A DNA stretch of 64,000 nt from Streptomyces sp. 6-11-2. Lineage in GTDB: Bacteria; Actinomycetota; Actinomycetes; Streptomycetales; Streptomycetaceae. Within the stretch, counting starts at the first letter, position 1, and each line of letters opens with the position of its first letter. A program made the translations under genes and the position numbers. Under the pieces are notes generated by a model that saw only the letters and a program-made list of their open reading frames with translations, did not search any database and was not told the origin of the DNA. Shown here piece by piece: positions 33,602 through 41,958 of this stretch. The DNA is taken from NCBI RefSeq assembly GCF_006540305.1, contig NZ_BJOR01000001.1, forward strand, positions 4,898,001 through 4,962,000, written 5' to 3'.

Positions 33602-34764
33602 GGTGTGGTCGTGGGGGTCGGGCCGGTGGGGACGCGGGTGGCCGTAGCGGAGATGGGGGTGGCCAGGGCGTCCGCGACGCGGACCAGGGCGGCCGGGCCC
33701 GGTACCCGGACGGTCAGCCGGTCCGCCTCGCCGGGCAGCGGCTCGCCGGGCTCGCGCACGGCGGCGGCGATGACCGCCGCCCACGCGGCGGCCTCGGCGC
33801 GCTCGGTGTCACCGGTCGACCCCAGCACCGCCTCGTGGGTGCGCTCGTACAGGCACCGGTCGAAGGACGCGTCCAGATAGCTGAGCGCGTTGTGGATGCT
33901 GGTCTGACGCCACATCAGCCGGGTGGTGGGCGTCGCCCAGCGCGGCCGCGGCAGCCGCAGACAGCGGCGGGTGAGCAGGTCGTCCAGCTCGCGCTCCAGC
34001 GGTTCCAGCCGCGCGTACGCCAGCCGGGACCGCCGCCACTCGGTGAGGCGGGGCCCGGCCAGCGGCACCAGGATGCCCGCCGACGTCAGCAGGGCGCCCA
34101 TCCCGGCGGCGGCCGGCGAGACGTTCGTGCCGAGCGACGACCAGTCCCGCCCGCACCAGCGGGCGACCACGGCGACGAGCTTGGTCACGCTGTACCCGCC
34201 GGCGCACAGCGACCCCACCCCCAGCACCACCAGCCCCGCACGCAGCCAGCCGGCCACCTCGCGCGCCCAGCGCAGCGCGGACACCGTGGTGACGCTGACG
34301 GCGCAGAGATGCCCCACCAGGTACAGCACGATCATCTCGGCGAGGAACGGCGTCGTCGCGTAGTAGGTGTCCAGGTCGGTACGGCGCTCCACCGGCGCCT
34401 CGCCGAGCGCGAACGTGACGGCGATACCGACGAGCACCAGCGCGTAGGCCACGATCCAGCGCCGGGCCACCCGGTGCACGTGCTCGCCGCCCCGCCAGTG
34501 AACGACGAGGACCTGGGAGGCCGCGCTGTACGCGGTGATCGACGCGTACGTGAGCGGCGCGGCCAGGTTCGGCACACCGCTGAGCCGGTTGATCGCGCCG
34601 ACCGTCGGCGGAGCCCCGAGGATGAAGCAGAAGCCGCCCAGACCCAGCACCGCGCAGATCGCGCGGAGATAGGGATCGCTCCGGTGGCGGGCCAGATCGG
34701 GGGCCTTCACCGCCAGACCCAGCCACAGCACACCGCAGCTGACGTAGTTGATCAGACCGCTCAT
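33598..34764 (-). CDS. Seven-TM protein A (MAB_1171c-like)
   Basis: The 388-aa paralog of protein B: about seven membrane helices (LINYVSCGVLWLGLAV, WIVAYALVLVGIAVTFAL and others), the shared motif DLDTYYATTPFLAEM, and a soluble tail with MWRQTSIHNALSYLDASFD. The tail ends in a Thr/Pro stretch (TGPTPTTTP). Its ATG overlaps the zincin stop (ATGA). Two paralogs in one operon suggest a heteromeric membrane complex. The function is unknown; a role in signalling or transport is inference. Confidence 0.85.
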   Translation of the reverse strand: MSGLINYVSCGVLWLGLAVKAPDLARHRSDPYLRAICAVLGLGGFCFILGAPPTVGAINRLSGVPNLAAPLTYASITAYSAASQVLVVHWRGGEHVHRVARRWIVAYALVLVGIAVTFALGEAPVERRTDLDTYYATTPFLAEMIVLYLVGHLCAVSVTTVSALRWAREVAGWLRAGLVVLGVGSLCAGGYSVTKLVAVVARWCGRDWSSLGTNVSPAAAGMGALLTSAGILVPLAGPRLTEWRRSRLAYARLEPLERELDDLLTRRCLRLPRPRWATPTTRLMWRQTSIHNALSYLDASFDRCLYERTHEAVLGSTGDTERAEAAAWAAVIAAAVREPGEPLPGEADRLTVRVPGPAALVRVADALATPISATATRVPTGPTPTTTP

Positions 34765-35282
34765 GCTCCCCGGTTCCCCCGGTAGTTGAGCGCTGCCCCG
34801 ATACGTCCGGCGAGGTCCTGGTCGGGGCCGTCGCCGAACGCCGGGTCCGCCGACGCCTCCAGCCAGGTCCGCAGCCGACGGCCCATCAGCATGCCGAACC
34901 GGTCGGCCTCCTGTTCGTCGGCCAGGCTGAAGTCGGTGCGCGCCGCGACCGGCCGGGGCGGACCCGCGGCGGGCGCGGCGTCCGCGTCGGCCTCCCGCCG
35001 GTTCATGTGCCACACCTCGTGGCAGAAGATCACGATCTGGTGCCACACGGCGGCCCGCTGGTCGACGACGACCACGTCCTGGGTCTCGCCCTCCAGCCAC
35101 AGCCCGCTGGCGGTGTGCGGCGGGAACACCTCCCGCCGGACGACGACCCGGCGGCCCCGCCAGGCGCTGACGGAGTCGACGAGCGCGGTTAACAGCACCT
35201 CCGGGTCGGCGGGTACCGGCACCTGGATGGGGTCGATGAGCGCGTCGGCGAGCCGCCGCATCTCCCTTTTCCTACGCACCAT
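34761..35282 (-). CDS. ImmA/IrrE-like zincin (HEVWH)
   Basis: The 173-aa protein has the small zincin pattern: H88-E89-V-W-H92 in IFCHEVWHMN and a downstream acidic motif DEQEADRFGMLMG that should give the third zinc ligand. In IrrE and ImmA such enzymes cleave a repressor; homologs in streptomycetes are often named toxin or regulator component. No HTH repressor gene is adjacent, which is unusual. I chose the ATG at 35282 because the family begins near RRLADALIDPI; the frame extends to 35360. The stop overlaps the start of 7TM protein A. Confidence 0.78.
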   Translation of the reverse strand: MVRRKREMRRLADALIDPIQVPVPADPEVLLTALVDSVSAWRGRRVVVRREVFPPHTASGLWLEGETQDVVVVDQRAAVWHQIVIFCHEVWHMNRREADADAAPAAGPPRPVAARTDFSLADEQEADRFGMLMGRRLRTWLEASADPAFGDGPDQDLAGRIGAALNYRGNRGA

Positions 35283-35625
35283 GTTCTCCCGCGCATCTCC
35301 CAGGCCTGCCCCCATCATCCCCGCGCCGCCCGCGGTGGCGGAAGGTCTTTCCTCCCTCACTCGTGCCCCTCGTGAACGGGCACGCTCCCCGCCGGAACGG
35401 CGGCCCCGCGGCGTACCGCCGCGACGCCGTCGGGGTCGCGCGGGGCCCGGGAGGCCGCGCCGATCCGCGCGGCGTCGGGTCCTGCCACAGCCGGATGGCC
35501 GTGGACGGTTTGATCACCAGGGAGGCGGTCAGCACGGGGGCCGGGATCCGGACGGAGACGGAGCACCGCCCGGCCGGTGTGGCGGGGTCCGGGGCGAGGC
35601 GGACCGACCCGCCCGCTGAGTCCAT
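35272..35625 (-). CDS. Small ORF leading the zincin operon (117 aa, unknown)
   Basis: The ATG at 35625 has a GGAAGGGG site seven bases upstream and the frame ends in TAG overlapping the zincin start by 11 bases. The first 50 residues look like a folded protein (SVSVRIPAPVLTASLVIKPSTAIRLWQDP). The rest is Arg/Gly/Pro-rich and could be frameshifted or non-coding. No known domain. If real, it is the first gene of the operon; a decayed regulator is one reading. Confidence 0.4.
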   Translation of the reverse strand: MDSAGGSVRLAPDPATPAGRCSVSVRIPAPVLTASLVIKPSTAIRLWQDPTPRGSARPPGPRATPTASRRYAAGPPFRRGACPFTRGTSEGGKTFRHRGRRGDDGGRPGRCAGEHGA

Positions 35626-35764
35626 CGCCACACCCCTTCCGGCCCTCCGTCATGGGAGGGCCGTTCGAGCCTACGCGGCGGGAGTTGCCCGCGCCATGCG
35701 ATCCGGTGACCGTTGTACGACCGGGAACGACCGCTGTCCTTCGGCTCGTTGAGCGCTTGCTGGG

Positions 35765-38731
35765 TCACCGCCCCGGCGACGGCAGCGGTGTCACCGGCAC
35801 CCCGCCGGCCGCCGCGCCCAGCAGCGTCAGCCGGACCCGCCCCGGGCCCGACAGCGTGGTGAACTCCGACAGCACCGCCAGGGCCAGGGTGTTGGTGCCC
35901 CGGGTGCGCAGGATCCCGTTCGGCAGGACGAACGTGTGCTGCGGACCGACATCGTTGATGTACTGGCCCATGTTCCAGCCGTTGAGGAAGATCTGCGCGC
36001 GGTAGGAGCGGTACCGGTCGTCGTCCAGGGTGAGCCCGATCGAGGCGTCGACGCCCTGCTCCACGGCCAGCCGGAACGTGGTCCGGTACCAGGTCACGCC
36101 CTGCCGCCGCGCCGCGCGCGGGAACGTGACCGGCTCCCAGTCGCGGTCCGGGAAGCCCGGCAGGTGCCAGCCCTCCCGCTCCCCGTACAGCCCGCCGTTG
36201 TTCAGCGGCCCGCGCACCGGGTCGGGCGCGGCCTCGCCCTGGATCCGCCACCGCACCTTCGGCGCGGCCCCGGTGAAGGTGACCGCCGTCAGACCGCGCG
36301 CCGCCTTGTGGGTGTCGCGCGCCGCGCCGTCCTGGTCGTGCTGCATCCGCCGCACCAGGACCGACAGCACGTGCCGGCCGGGTCCGCGCTGCGGGCCGCG
36401 CACCGGGAAGACCGCCGTGTCCGACCAACTTCCCCGCCGGATGGTGCTGTTGTCGGGCACCGGCATCCGGTGGGTGCCCAGCGGCTCGCCGTCCAGCCAG
36501 GCCATCAGCAGTCCCTGCGTGCCGGTGCTGTAGGCCAGGGAGACCGATTCGACGCTCGTGGAGTCCGTGAACGTGCCGCGGTACCAGACGTCCCCGTAGT
36601 GGAAGCCGTAGTCGTCGGCGAACAGCACCGGCTGCCCCTTCGGCACGGGGGTCGTGCTGTGCGAGGACGCCCGGTCGGCGGGCTTCCACGCCGAGTCGTC
36701 GAAGCCCGGCCCGGACTCGGGGTTCTCGGTGCGCGCCCGCCAGCCGCCGAGCGCGGGCAGCGTCACCTCGGGCACGCCCGGCAGTGGCGCACCGGCCCGC
36801 ACGCTCCCCGAGCCGGTGGCCGACACCGGGATGGCGCGGCCGTTCCACGTCATACCGTCGATTCCGCGCGGCCCCCACATCTCCAGCCCCGTCTCCCCGA
36901 CGGTGTCGCCGGTGAGGTGCAGCGTGGAGCCGCGCACGGTGGCGGTGCGCAGCAGCGCGGGGCCGTGGACCAGCAGGGAGCCCGACGGGGTGTCGTACGG
37001 CCACAGACGCATCGAGGTCGCCTCGTCGGCGAAGAGCAGCAGCAGCGGGCGGTCGTTCCCGTCGCCCTCCACCCGGACCCCGATCAGCCCGCCGGCGCCG
37101 AGCGGGACGGTCAGGCGCAGCAGGCCGCGGTCGTAGGCGTACGCGGCCTCCTGGCTCATCCGGGTGACCAGCGGCTCCTCGGCGGCCTCCAGCACCACGC
37201 GGGCCAGCTCGCCCTGCCGCCCGCAGAACACGGCGACGTCCTGTTGTCCCGCGGTGAGGAACAGCATCGGCTGCGCGGTCGAGTACCGCACCGTGCGCCG
37301 CCCCAGCGACAGCCCGGTGACCATCATCCGGGCGTCCCGGGCCGGCACGGTCACCGGCAGGTCGGCACCGGCCGCGCGCAGCGTCGAGGAGACCTCCTGG
37401 TCGCCGTCGTTGCGCAGGACGTAGACGTGGGTGCCGGTGTCCGGGTTCTTCAGGTGGTACGTCCTCAGCCCGCGCACCTTCACATCGGCCGCGCGGTCCA
37501 GCCTGGCGAAGTCCGGGATGCGCTGGAGCATGTGCCCGATCTGGTGCATCGGCACCAGCTTGTCGGTGGGCCGGCGCCCCTCGTCGAGGGCCGCCCCGTA
37601 GTCGTACGACGTGTAGACGACCGGCGCCGGCAGCCAGCCCCAGGAGGTGCCGCCGAAGGCCATGTACACGTTGTGGACGGTGATGCCGTTGGCGAGGTGG
37701 GTCAGATAGTAGCGCCGCTCGTACGCCGCGTCCCGGGTGCGCCGCGACTCCGCGTACCCCTTGCCCTTCGACCAGGCACCGCCCCACGGATCGAACCAGC
37801 CGCCGCCGGACTCCGGCATGAACCCGGGCGTGCGCGGACTGGCGCTCGCCCCGCCGGTCCTACCACCGCTTCCGAAGTACCCCCAGTCGGGCGGGGTCTG
37901 GGACGGCGACGGGTACCCGTCGAACCCGTACAGCCACCCCCGCTTCTCACCGCCGGTGTCGAACGAGCCGGGGATCCAGTGGCCGTTCCTGCCCTTGTCG
38001 TTGTGGAAGAGGGGGACGTCGATGCCGTCGGCGCGCACCTTCTTGTACAGGTGGGCCATGTAGGCGCGCCCGGTCGGCTCGTCCACGTGGGCGTCGTACT
38101 CGTTCTCGATCTGGTAGAGCAGGACCGTGCCGGTGCCCCGGGTGAACAGGTGCCGGGTGGCGACGGCGTCGACGTGCCCCAGCCACTCGTCGACGTGTTT
38201 CAGGTACGTGGGATCGGCGGTCCGCGCGGTGCCCTCGGTGGCGGTCAGCCAGCCGGGGAAGCCGCCGCCGTCGACCTCGGCGTTGATGTAGGGGCCGGGG
38301 CGCAGGATGACGTAGAGGCCGGTCTCGGCGGCCATGCGCAGGAACAGGTCCAGATCCCGCACCCCGGTGAAGTCGTACTTCCCCGGGGCGGGGGAGTGGT
38401 AGTTCCAGGCCACGTAGACGCTGACGGCGTTGTGGCCGTACGCGCGCATCTTCTGGAGCACGTCCCGCCACAGGGCGGGGCTCGGCAGCCGGAAGGGATG
38501 CATCTCGCCCGACCACAGCACCAGCCGCCGGCCGTCGACCAGCAGCGAGTAGCGGTCGAAGCCGACGCTGTGGCGCCGTCCGTCGGCGCTCGGCGGGGGC
38601 GGCGGCGGGCCGGTGGGCACGGAGCGGGCGGCGTAGGCCGACGGCGCCCCCGGTCCGCCGCTGCCGCCCAGGGCCAGTCCGAGCGCGGCGGCGCCGGCGA
38701 GGGCGCTGAATGAACGTCTGCTGAGCGCCAA
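35765..38731 (-). CDS. Secreted GH35 beta-galactosidase
   Basis: The 988-aa protein has a Tat signal (LSRRSFSALAG, residues 3-13) and a GH35 catalytic barrel: ILRPGPYINAEVDGGGFPGWL, acid/base E211 in LYQIENEYD, nucleophile E307 in MPESGGGWFDPWG. C-terminal beta-sandwich domains with jelly-roll features follow (residues about 590-970). It removes terminal galactose from glycans outside the cell. Tat export of a folded glycosidase is common in streptomycetes. It lies upstream of the zincin operon on the same strand (139 bases apart) but reads as a separate unit. The released galactose could feed the importer at 42-46 kb. Confidence 0.93.
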   Translation of the reverse strand: MALSRRSFSALAGAAALGLALGGSGGPGAPSAYAARSVPTGPPPPPPSADGRRHSVGFDRYSLLVDGRRLVLWSGEMHPFRLPSPALWRDVLQKMRAYGHNAVSVYVAWNYHSPAPGKYDFTGVRDLDLFLRMAAETGLYVILRPGPYINAEVDGGGFPGWLTATEGTARTADPTYLKHVDEWLGHVDAVATRHLFTRGTGTVLLYQIENEYDAHVDEPTGRAYMAHLYKKVRADGIDVPLFHNDKGRNGHWIPGSFDTGGEKRGWLYGFDGYPSPSQTPPDWGYFGSGGRTGGASASPRTPGFMPESGGGWFDPWGGAWSKGKGYAESRRTRDAAYERRYYLTHLANGITVHNVYMAFGGTSWGWLPAPVVYTSYDYGAALDEGRRPTDKLVPMHQIGHMLQRIPDFARLDRAADVKVRGLRTYHLKNPDTGTHVYVLRNDGDQEVSSTLRAAGADLPVTVPARDARMMVTGLSLGRRTVRYSTAQPMLFLTAGQQDVAVFCGRQGELARVVLEAAEEPLVTRMSQEAAYAYDRGLLRLTVPLGAGGLIGVRVEGDGNDRPLLLLFADEATSMRLWPYDTPSGSLLVHGPALLRTATVRGSTLHLTGDTVGETGLEMWGPRGIDGMTWNGRAIPVSATGSGSVRAGAPLPGVPEVTLPALGGWRARTENPESGPGFDDSAWKPADRASSHSTTPVPKGQPVLFADDYGFHYGDVWYRGTFTDSTSVESVSLAYSTGTQGLLMAWLDGEPLGTHRMPVPDNSTIRRGSWSDTAVFPVRGPQRGPGRHVLSVLVRRMQHDQDGAARDTHKAARGLTAVTFTGAAPKVRWRIQGEAAPDPVRGPLNNGGLYGEREGWHLPGFPDRDWEPVTFPRAARRQGVTWYRTTFRLAVEQGVDASIGLTLDDDRYRSYRAQIFLNGWNMGQYINDVGPQHTFVLPNGILRTRGTNTLALAVLSEFTTLSGPGRVRLTLLGAAAGGVPVTPLPSPGR

Positions 38732-38888
38732 GGGTGTGCCTCCGGGGCGATCTTACGGGGCGCGGGTGCCGCCATTCTGCACGGAAGCCGCCCCGCGCCC
38801 CGCACGCGCACGGAACTCGCCGCGATCGCACGACGGCGTACGAACGGCGCCGGAGGCCCGTGGAGAGGCGCCCTTGGCCTCGTCGCCC

Positions 38889-39078
38889 AGGGTCTTTCGT
38901 TTGGATCAGGCCGGATCAGGGAGCGGGGTCTGGTGCCGTGCGTCGCAGGGCGGAGGAGGGCGGCAGGGCGGAGCCCTGCCGACCGACGACAACGCGGCTG
39001 GGGGTACCCCCTGCTCGAAGAGCTTGGGGGAGCGGTGCCAGGGCCCGTGAGCCCGGCATGATCCAAACGAGAGGCCCT
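38889..39078. mobile_element. MITE-like 190-bp non-coding element
   Basis: The two ends form inverted repeats: AGGGTCTTTCGTTTGGATCA at 38889-38908 and its near complement at 39059-39078 (18 of 20 bases match). The interior has no ORF but several short hairpins, for example around 39005-39035. The ends recall IS5-family termini. No direct duplication flanks it: the left flank is GCCC and the right flank AG before the IS481 target. It may have been mobilised in trans. Confidence 0.6.
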
Positions 39079-39081
39079 AGC
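39076..39081. repeat. IS481 target-site duplication, left copy
   Basis: CCTAGC, identical to 40134-40139. It matches NCTAGN, the 6-bp target known for IS481. It supplies the TAG stop codon of the transposase. Confidence 0.93.
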
Positions 39082-40033
39082 TGTATTGACCCGGAGCGTT
39101 GTTGACGCGGCTGATCGGTGGGTGGCCGCCGAGTGCGGTGTGGCAGCGGTGGTGGTTGTAGGTGTGGAGGAAGTCTGCCAGGGCTTCGGTTCGCTCGCGG
39201 TTGCTGGTGTAGGGCCGCAGGTAGGCCCATTCGTCGAGCAGGGTGCGGTTGAAGCGTTCGACCTTGCCGTTGGTCTGCGGCCGGTAGACGCGTGTGTGTT
39301 TGCCGGCCGCGCCCAGGTCGGCAAGTGCCTGTCGCCAGGCGAAGCTCTTGCGGTAGGGCCAAGCGTTGTCGGTCAGAACCCGTTCGATGCGGGTCATGCC
39401 GTGGGCGTGGAAGAACGCGGCTGCGCGGGTGAGGAAGGCGGCGCAGGTGGCGGCCTTTTCGTCCGGGTGGATCTCGCTGTAGGCCAGGCGGCTGTGGTCG
39501 TCGACGGCGGAGTGGACGTAGTCGTAGCCCATGCTGTTGCGGGTGGTGCGGCCGGCCTGGCGGCCCAGCACCCTGTGACCGCCGCCGTCGGGGATTCGGC
39601 CGAGTTTCTTGACGTCGACATGGAGCAGCTCGCCGGGTCGGTCGCGTTCATAGCGGCGGATGACCTGGCCGGTGGGCCGGTCCAGGAAGGCGAGTCGGTT
39701 CAGGCCGTGCCGGGTCAGGATGCGGTGCACGGTGGAGGCGGGCATGCCCAGGATCGGTCCGATGCGTGCCGGGCCCAGCTTGCGATCCCGCCGCAGCCTG
39801 CAGACGGCCGCCTCGGTGGTGGCTGCGGTCCGGTGTGGTGTCCTGCGGGGACGACTGGAGCGGTCGAGGAGTCCGCTCTCGCCCTCGGACCGCCAGCGCC
39901 GGATCCACTTGTGGGCGGTGGGGCGGGAGACACCCATCTCCGCAGCGACGTGGGCGACAGGACGGCCGGAACGGACACGTTCGACGAGCAGCCGCCTGCC
40001 GTGAACAGTCAGCCGGGCATTACGGTGGGACAC
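39077..40033 (-). CDS. IS481-family transposase (complete)
   Basis: The 318-aa DDE transposase has an N-terminal HTH region (VAAEMGVSRPTAHKWIRRW), and an integrase-type core with D in LLHVDVKKLG, D in VLTDNAWPY and E in NGKVERFNRTL. The GTG at 40033 (SHRNARLTVHG) has GGAGG five bases upstream, which decides it over the longer frame to 40072. The frame runs through the inverted repeat and stops on the TAG in the CCTAGC target duplication. It looks intact and therefore potentially active. Confidence 0.95.
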   Translation of the reverse strand: MSHRNARLTVHGRRLLVERVRSGRPVAHVAAEMGVSRPTAHKWIRRWRSEGESGLLDRSSRPRRTPHRTAATTEAAVCRLRRDRKLGPARIGPILGMPASTVHRILTRHGLNRLAFLDRPTGQVIRRYERDRPGELLHVDVKKLGRIPDGGGHRVLGRQAGRTTRNSMGYDYVHSAVDDHSRLAYSEIHPDEKAATCAAFLTRAAAFFHAHGMTRIERVLTDNAWPYRKSFAWRQALADLGAAGKHTRVYRPQTNGKVERFNRTLLDEWAYLRPYTSNRERTEALADFLHTYNHHRCHTALGGHPPISRVNNAPGQYS

Positions 40034-40133
40034 GAAGGCCTCCGTGCGGTGAAGATTCGACACCTCCACCACACACGGAGGCCTTCGCCACGATCAAGAC
40101 CAGATCGCGTTAACAACGCTCGTGGTCAATACA
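39082..40133 (-). mobile_element. Complete IS481-family element, 1052 bp (copy 2)
   Basis: Both ends begin TGTATTGACC and the inverted repeats match at 25 of 28 positions (39082-39109, 40106-40133). Perfect 6-bp direct repeats CCTAGC flank it. Copy 1 at the left window edge is nearly identical and in inverse orientation. The insertion lies at the stop codon of the aminotransferase gene and against the MITE-like element. Confidence 0.96.
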
Positions 40134-40139
40134 CCTAGC
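40134..40139. repeat. IS481 target-site duplication, right copy
   Basis: CCTAGC, identical to 39076-39081. It contains the TAG stop codon of the aminotransferase gene. Confidence 0.93.
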
Positions 40140-41778
40140 CCGCCTGTCCCATGCCTGCCGCGTTCGGCCAGTTCTGGGGGCTGGGCCAGCCGGTCGCCGG
40201 GGCCGGGGTCAGGCCGGGGGCGCCGGGGGGCGGGGCGGTCATGCCGCGCACCTGGGCGGCGGTGAGGCCGCCGCGGGCGGGGACGCCCGGCGGGGTCGGC
40301 CCGGGAGCGGGCGCCGGTACGGGTGCCGGGGCGGGAGCGGCGGCGGGAGCCGGGACCTGTTGTGCCGCCGGTGCCAGGGGGTGTATCGGGGCCGGTGCGG
40401 GGGCCGGCGGCTGGGCGGTGGCCGCCGGCAGGGGGGTGCCGGGGGTGACCTGCTGCGGGGCGGGGGCCGCCGACGCCGTGAGGGGGAGCGGCATCGCGGT
40501 GCCGGCGGCCGGGGCGGGTATCCCCGGGGCGGCGGCTGTCCCGGGAACGGCGGCCGGCATCCGCAGCCCGCCCCCGTTGGTCTCGCTCACCAGCCGGTCC
40601 ACCGCGGCCGTACCCGAGCTGTAGTTGGTCCCATGACCCGGCTCGGGTGCGGCCGCTCCCCTCCCGCTCCCGTAGAGCACCTGTTCCAAGGCGGAGACGA
40701 GACGACGAACGTCCACCTCGGGGCGCACCACGAGCCGCAGGAAGCGGCTGGAGGAGCCGATCTTGTTGCCGCACTCGCGGACCAGGATCCGGTGCTCGGT
40801 GAGCAGCCGGTCCCGGACCACGGTGCCCTCGGCACCCACGGGAAGGCGGACGAAGAGGAAGTTGCCCTGGGACGGGTAGACCGTCAGGCCGGGCAGCGCC
40901 GAGAGGTGGGCGGCCATCTCCAGCCGGTCGCGGCGCACCTGCTGAAGGCTCTGCCGGTACTCCGCGCCGTGCTCCTTGAGCATGAACACCACGTGCTCGG
41001 CGAAGGAGTTGAGGTTCCACTTCGGCAGCATCGAACGGACCTTGCCCGCCAGCGCCGGATTGGCGACCAGATACCCGAAGCGGATGCCGTGCAGGCCGAA
41101 GTTCTTGCCCAGGCTGCGCAGCACGACCACGTTCGGGCGCAGCATCGCCTCCTGCACCACGCTCGGCTCGGCCTCGGCGTCGGAGAACTCCAGGAACGAC
41201 TCGTCGATCACCACCAGGTCCAGATCGGCCAGGGCGTCCATGAACTGCACCAGCGCGTGCTTGGGCACGAAGCCGCCGTCGGGGTTGTTGGGGTTGCAGA
41301 CCACGGCGACCCTGGTCCCCCGCGCCCGGATGAACTCCACGTACTGCGCCGGGTCCAGGGCGAAGCCGTTGGACTCCTGGAGCGGGAACATGTCGACCCG
41401 CTTGCCGGTCTCCATGGGCTGGTCGGTCCAGCGGCCGAAGGTGGGGACGGGGACGGCCAGGGACTCACGCACGAGCAGGTGGTCGATCCAGGTGATCAGC
41501 TCGGTGGAGCCGTTGCCCATCGCCACGCACTGGGGCGGCAGTTGGAGCAGGCTGCACAGCTCGGCGGTGATCGTGTCGGCGCTGGACGGGTAGTACGTGA
41601 CGATCTCGCGCAGCCGTGCCGCCATGTCCTGGAACATGGCGGGCGTGGGGAAGTAGGGGTTGCACGGAATGCAGAAGTCCACCGGCCCGGCCCCGTCGCC
41701 GCCCTCCCGCGTCAGCGCCGCCATCGACGGGCTGTGCGCCGCGGTGCTGCGGAACAGCGAGGTGACGTTGTCGGCCAT
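40135..41778 (-). CDS. PLP aminotransferase with a long Pro/Ala-rich tail (HisC-like)
   Basis: The first 360 residues form a fold type I class I/II aminotransferase: CNPYFPTP, GNGSTELI, CNPNNPDGG, VVIDESFLEF (PLP-binding Asp) and Schiff-base K225 in SLGKNFGLHGIRFGY. The closest known type is histidinol-phosphate or threonine-phosphate aminotransferase-like. The last 190 residues are a disordered Pro/Ala/Gly tail, unusual for the family. The ATG at 41778 has a GGAGGTT site. The stop TAG is part of the IS481 target, so the insertion did not change the protein. It is probably a single gene. Confidence 0.85.
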   Translation of the reverse strand: MADNVTSLFRSTAAHSPSMAALTREGGDGAGPVDFCIPCNPYFPTPAMFQDMAARLREIVTYYPSSADTITAELCSLLQLPPQCVAMGNGSTELITWIDHLLVRESLAVPVPTFGRWTDQPMETGKRVDMFPLQESNGFALDPAQYVEFIRARGTRVAVVCNPNNPDGGFVPKHALVQFMDALADLDLVVIDESFLEFSDAEAEPSVVQEAMLRPNVVVLRSLGKNFGLHGIRFGYLVANPALAGKVRSMLPKWNLNSFAEHVVFMLKEHGAEYRQSLQQVRRDRLEMAAHLSALPGLTVYPSQGNFLFVRLPVGAEGTVVRDRLLTEHRILVRECGNKIGSSSRFLRLVVRPEVDVRRLVSALEQVLYGSGRGAAAPEPGHGTNYSSGTAAVDRLVSETNGGGLRMPAAVPGTAAAPGIPAPAAGTAMPLPLTASAAPAPQQVTPGTPLPAATAQPPAPAPAPIHPLAPAAQQVPAPAAAPAPAPVPAPAPGPTPPGVPARGGLTAAQVRGMTAPPPGAPGLTPAPATGWPSPQNWPNAAGMGQAG

Positions 41779-41958
41779 GGAACCTCCGTGTGTGGCGGGC
41801 CCGGCGGGGACGACCGGGCCCGTCGTCCTGGGGTGGCCCGCGCGGGGGAGCACGGGCCACCCATGGATACGGAGACGGGGGCGGCGTTGTTCAACTCATG
41901 TGTGGGAAGTGTGATTCCCGGGTAACCGCGACCCCGCGCGGGTGCGTCGAGGGCCGGT

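Larger units (their letters stand above)
38732..39081. other. Region upstream of the beta-galactosidase gene: promoter area, MITE-like element, IS flank
   Basis: The first 157 bases (38732-38888) are the likely promoter and leader region of the beta-galactosidase gene; a GGAGG-type site precedes its ATG. The rest is the MITE-like element (38889-39078) and the IS481 target duplication (39076-39081). No protein gene is supported. Confidence 0.6.

Noticed and set aside
38889..39078. MITE-like element as a simple terminator
   Set aside because: The ends are 150 bases apart and match over 20 bp with IS-like tips, which is more than a hairpin needs; kept as a mobile-element candidate.
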